Source: Anomaloglossus baeobatrachus
Taxonomy: Eukaryota > Chordata > Amphibia > Anura > Aromobatidae
Length of the DNA stretch: 64,000 nucleotides
Assembly (NCBI RefSeq): GCF_048569485.1
Contig: NC_134358.1
Coordinates: 216,848,128-216,912,127, forward strand
Direction: 5' to 3'
Both the position numbers and the translations under genes were made by a program. The stretch's first letter is position 1, and every line of letters begins with the position of its first letter. Below the pieces are notes generated by a model, which ran no database searches, was not told where the DNA came from, and saw only the letters and a program-made list of their open reading frames with translations. This document shows positions 62,690 through 64,000 of this stretch, piece after piece.

Positions 62690-63705
62690 AAGCATAATGT
62701 GATTATAGAGAGGGGGAGCCAGCACTGCCTATGAATGGCATGCAACAAATAAAAAGGGTAAAATTCACATTCATTCCTACTGTAAGGCTATGTTCACATT
62801 TCCGTTTTTTTGCATCAGTCACCTGCGTTATTTGACGCTTGTGACTGGTGCGTTGTACAATGGGTGATAAGAAATGGAATTGATTGTCATGAGAAAGCGG
62901 ATTCCTTTGGTATAACGAGAGAGAGAGAGAACGATCAGCTGATCGCTCTGTAAAGTCGGGCGATCATTTCAGTTTAAAACGTAGGGGGGGCGGGGAGACA
63001 TGCTGGGCATACACAATAAAATGTGACGGATTCCTGCACTGGAATCCATTGCGTGACGCAGGATAACGGAATCCTGCACTATAGATTTACATTATGCCTC
63101 CTGACGGATTTCAACGGAATCCTGCGGGGTGCGTTTTTGTTTTTGCCGCAACAAAAAACGTTGCATGCTGCGCCCCTCCTGCCCGACGGTCAGTCAGTAA
63201 ACGACTGATGCGCTGCACAGCGGATACAACGCAGGGTCATCGGTCACAATCCGCCGCTCCTACAAGTCTATGGGAAACAATGGAATCTGCCAAACGGATT
63301 GCGTTGTTTATCAGAGTGGCGGATTGTGACTGATCCTAAAACAACGGAAGTGTGAACATAGCCTAATAAATACACATGCTGGGACCTGGACTGCCATTAT
63401 TTGCAGTCGCCTCTCTTTGCAACACGGAAGCGGTTCTGACATGTTACAGGTATATGTGTTGCTTCAATATGGTTCTGCTTTTAATTTAATTAGGAGGCCG
63501 CATGGCACATGGAATACATAATAGGACCCCCCTATTGAGATTTGCCGTGACGTGGCAGGGGTGGCTCAAAGAATTGATCAATTGTTTGCTAAAAATCTCA
63601 TTTTGAATTATAGTACAGTTGGAATAATTGTTAATTTACACTTTTTATTAGTTGCATGCCATTCTGAAGCAGTGCTGGCTCCCCCTCTTTTACAGTATTA
63701 TGTGC
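62690..63705. mobile_element. Inverted-repeat element containing a MITE
   Basis: 62690-62760 and 63640-63705 are inverted copies: GAGGGGGAGCCAGCACTGCC, then AATGGCATGCAAC, and their complements. The insertion at 62786-63363 separates them. No coding region; the family is unknown. Confidence 0.5.
62786..63363. mobile_element. MITE with AAGGCTATGTTCACA-type ends
   Basis: Ends GGCTATGTTCACATTTCCGT and ACGGAAGTGTGAACATAGCC are inverted, flanked by TAA (62783-62785, 63364-63366). The centre has several ACGGAATCC and GGATTCC motifs in both orientations. Non-coding. Confidence 0.82.
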
Positions 63706-64000
63706 ACTACGTGTGATCCCTGCAATCTATGGCTCTGCCGGGCAGGAGCTTCCCATTCCTTTTTTGTGTTGTTTTTTTAATACATACTCGGCCGTAACGT
63801 GATCAACCGTTAACATGGATTTGCACTATATTTCTAAATGGAACCAGGTCCACTACAAAGAAAGGCTATAACTTTATATCAACTGTTTTCTGCTTAAATC
63901 TGTGTGTATGTAGTATAGTGTGATTATGTTACTATACATGTATATTGCTGTCCTCTCCGGTATCCAGCGCTGCTCCTCTTTGAGTCTTGTGCCGGCGATT
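63706..64000. other. TDP2 intron, no feature seen
   Basis: The last ~295 bp, AT-rich, without a recognisable feature. Confidence 0.45.

Larger units (their letters stand above)
56994..64000 (+). other. TDP2: TDP2 intron 1 (partial)
   Basis: This is the sequence after the exon 1 donor. It holds the 30-bp array, a MITE next to it, and two further transposon structures. No second TDP2 exon was recognised in any frame; short exons could escape reading by eye. Confidence 0.6.

Overview
The window looks like a large, repeat-rich amphibian genome, most likely a neobatrachian frog. This is inferred from the mixture of Tc1/mariner families with frog-type terminal repeats, a DIRS tyrosine-recombinase retrotransposon, L1, L2 and CR1-like LINEs, Penelope-like remnants, Harbinger-type MITEs with TTA/TAA duplications, and single-copy vertebrate exons. 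No species can be named from the sequence alone.

Only two host genes are visible, both at the right-hand end. ACOT13 (acyl-CoA thioesterase 13, THEM2) lies on the minus strand with all three coding exons (56319-56402, 53631-53815, 50638-50794), giving a 141-residue product. TDP2 (tyrosyl-DNA phosphodiesterase 2) starts on the plus strand at 56838; exon 1 ends at 56993 and the remaining exons lie beyond the window. The two start codons are 435 bp apart, head to head, as in human chromosome 6p22. The gap holds ETS-, E-box-, TCTCGCGA-, CCAAT- and GC-box-like sites. The shared promoter sits between two long tandem arrays: about 37 copies of a 42-bp unit in ACOT13 intron 1 and about 104 copies of a 30-bp CpG-rich unit in TDP2 intron 1.

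From 1 to about 50 kb the window is almost entirely nested transposable elements. In order: a 30-bp minisatellite (1-711); a hAT-type element (1355-4664) with an 8-bp target duplication, filled by a 2.6-kb CA-rich minisatellite and inserted in a foldback repeat; a Harbinger-like MITE (5099-5628); a Tc1 remnant split by a solo LTR, itself split by a tandem LTR array (6275-11510); a Penelope-like remnant; an LTR (13067-14264); an L1 stretching from about 16.6 to 26.2 kb, broken by a CR1-like fragment, a Tc1 containing another LTR, and a large foldback element containing an almost perfect Tc1; a MITE (27117-27751); a Tc1 (28560-33075) containing an LTR-like element that contains a 2.4-kb palindromic Harbinger-like element; another Tc1 (33377-34958); an L2-type LINE (35941-39912); a DIRS element (41737-48184); a second minisatellite (48216-48790); and a MITE (49706-50108).

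The nesting gives a readable relative chronology. The points most worth attention are the array-flanked ACOT13/TDP2 promoter, the polar, CpG-gaining 30-mer array and its relatives elsewhere in the window, the intact-looking Tc1 transposase (345 aa, DD34E complete), the tandem LTR array with clear target duplications at two nesting levels, and a recurrent CTGANGAAG...GAAAC motif resembling hammerhead ribozyme cores.
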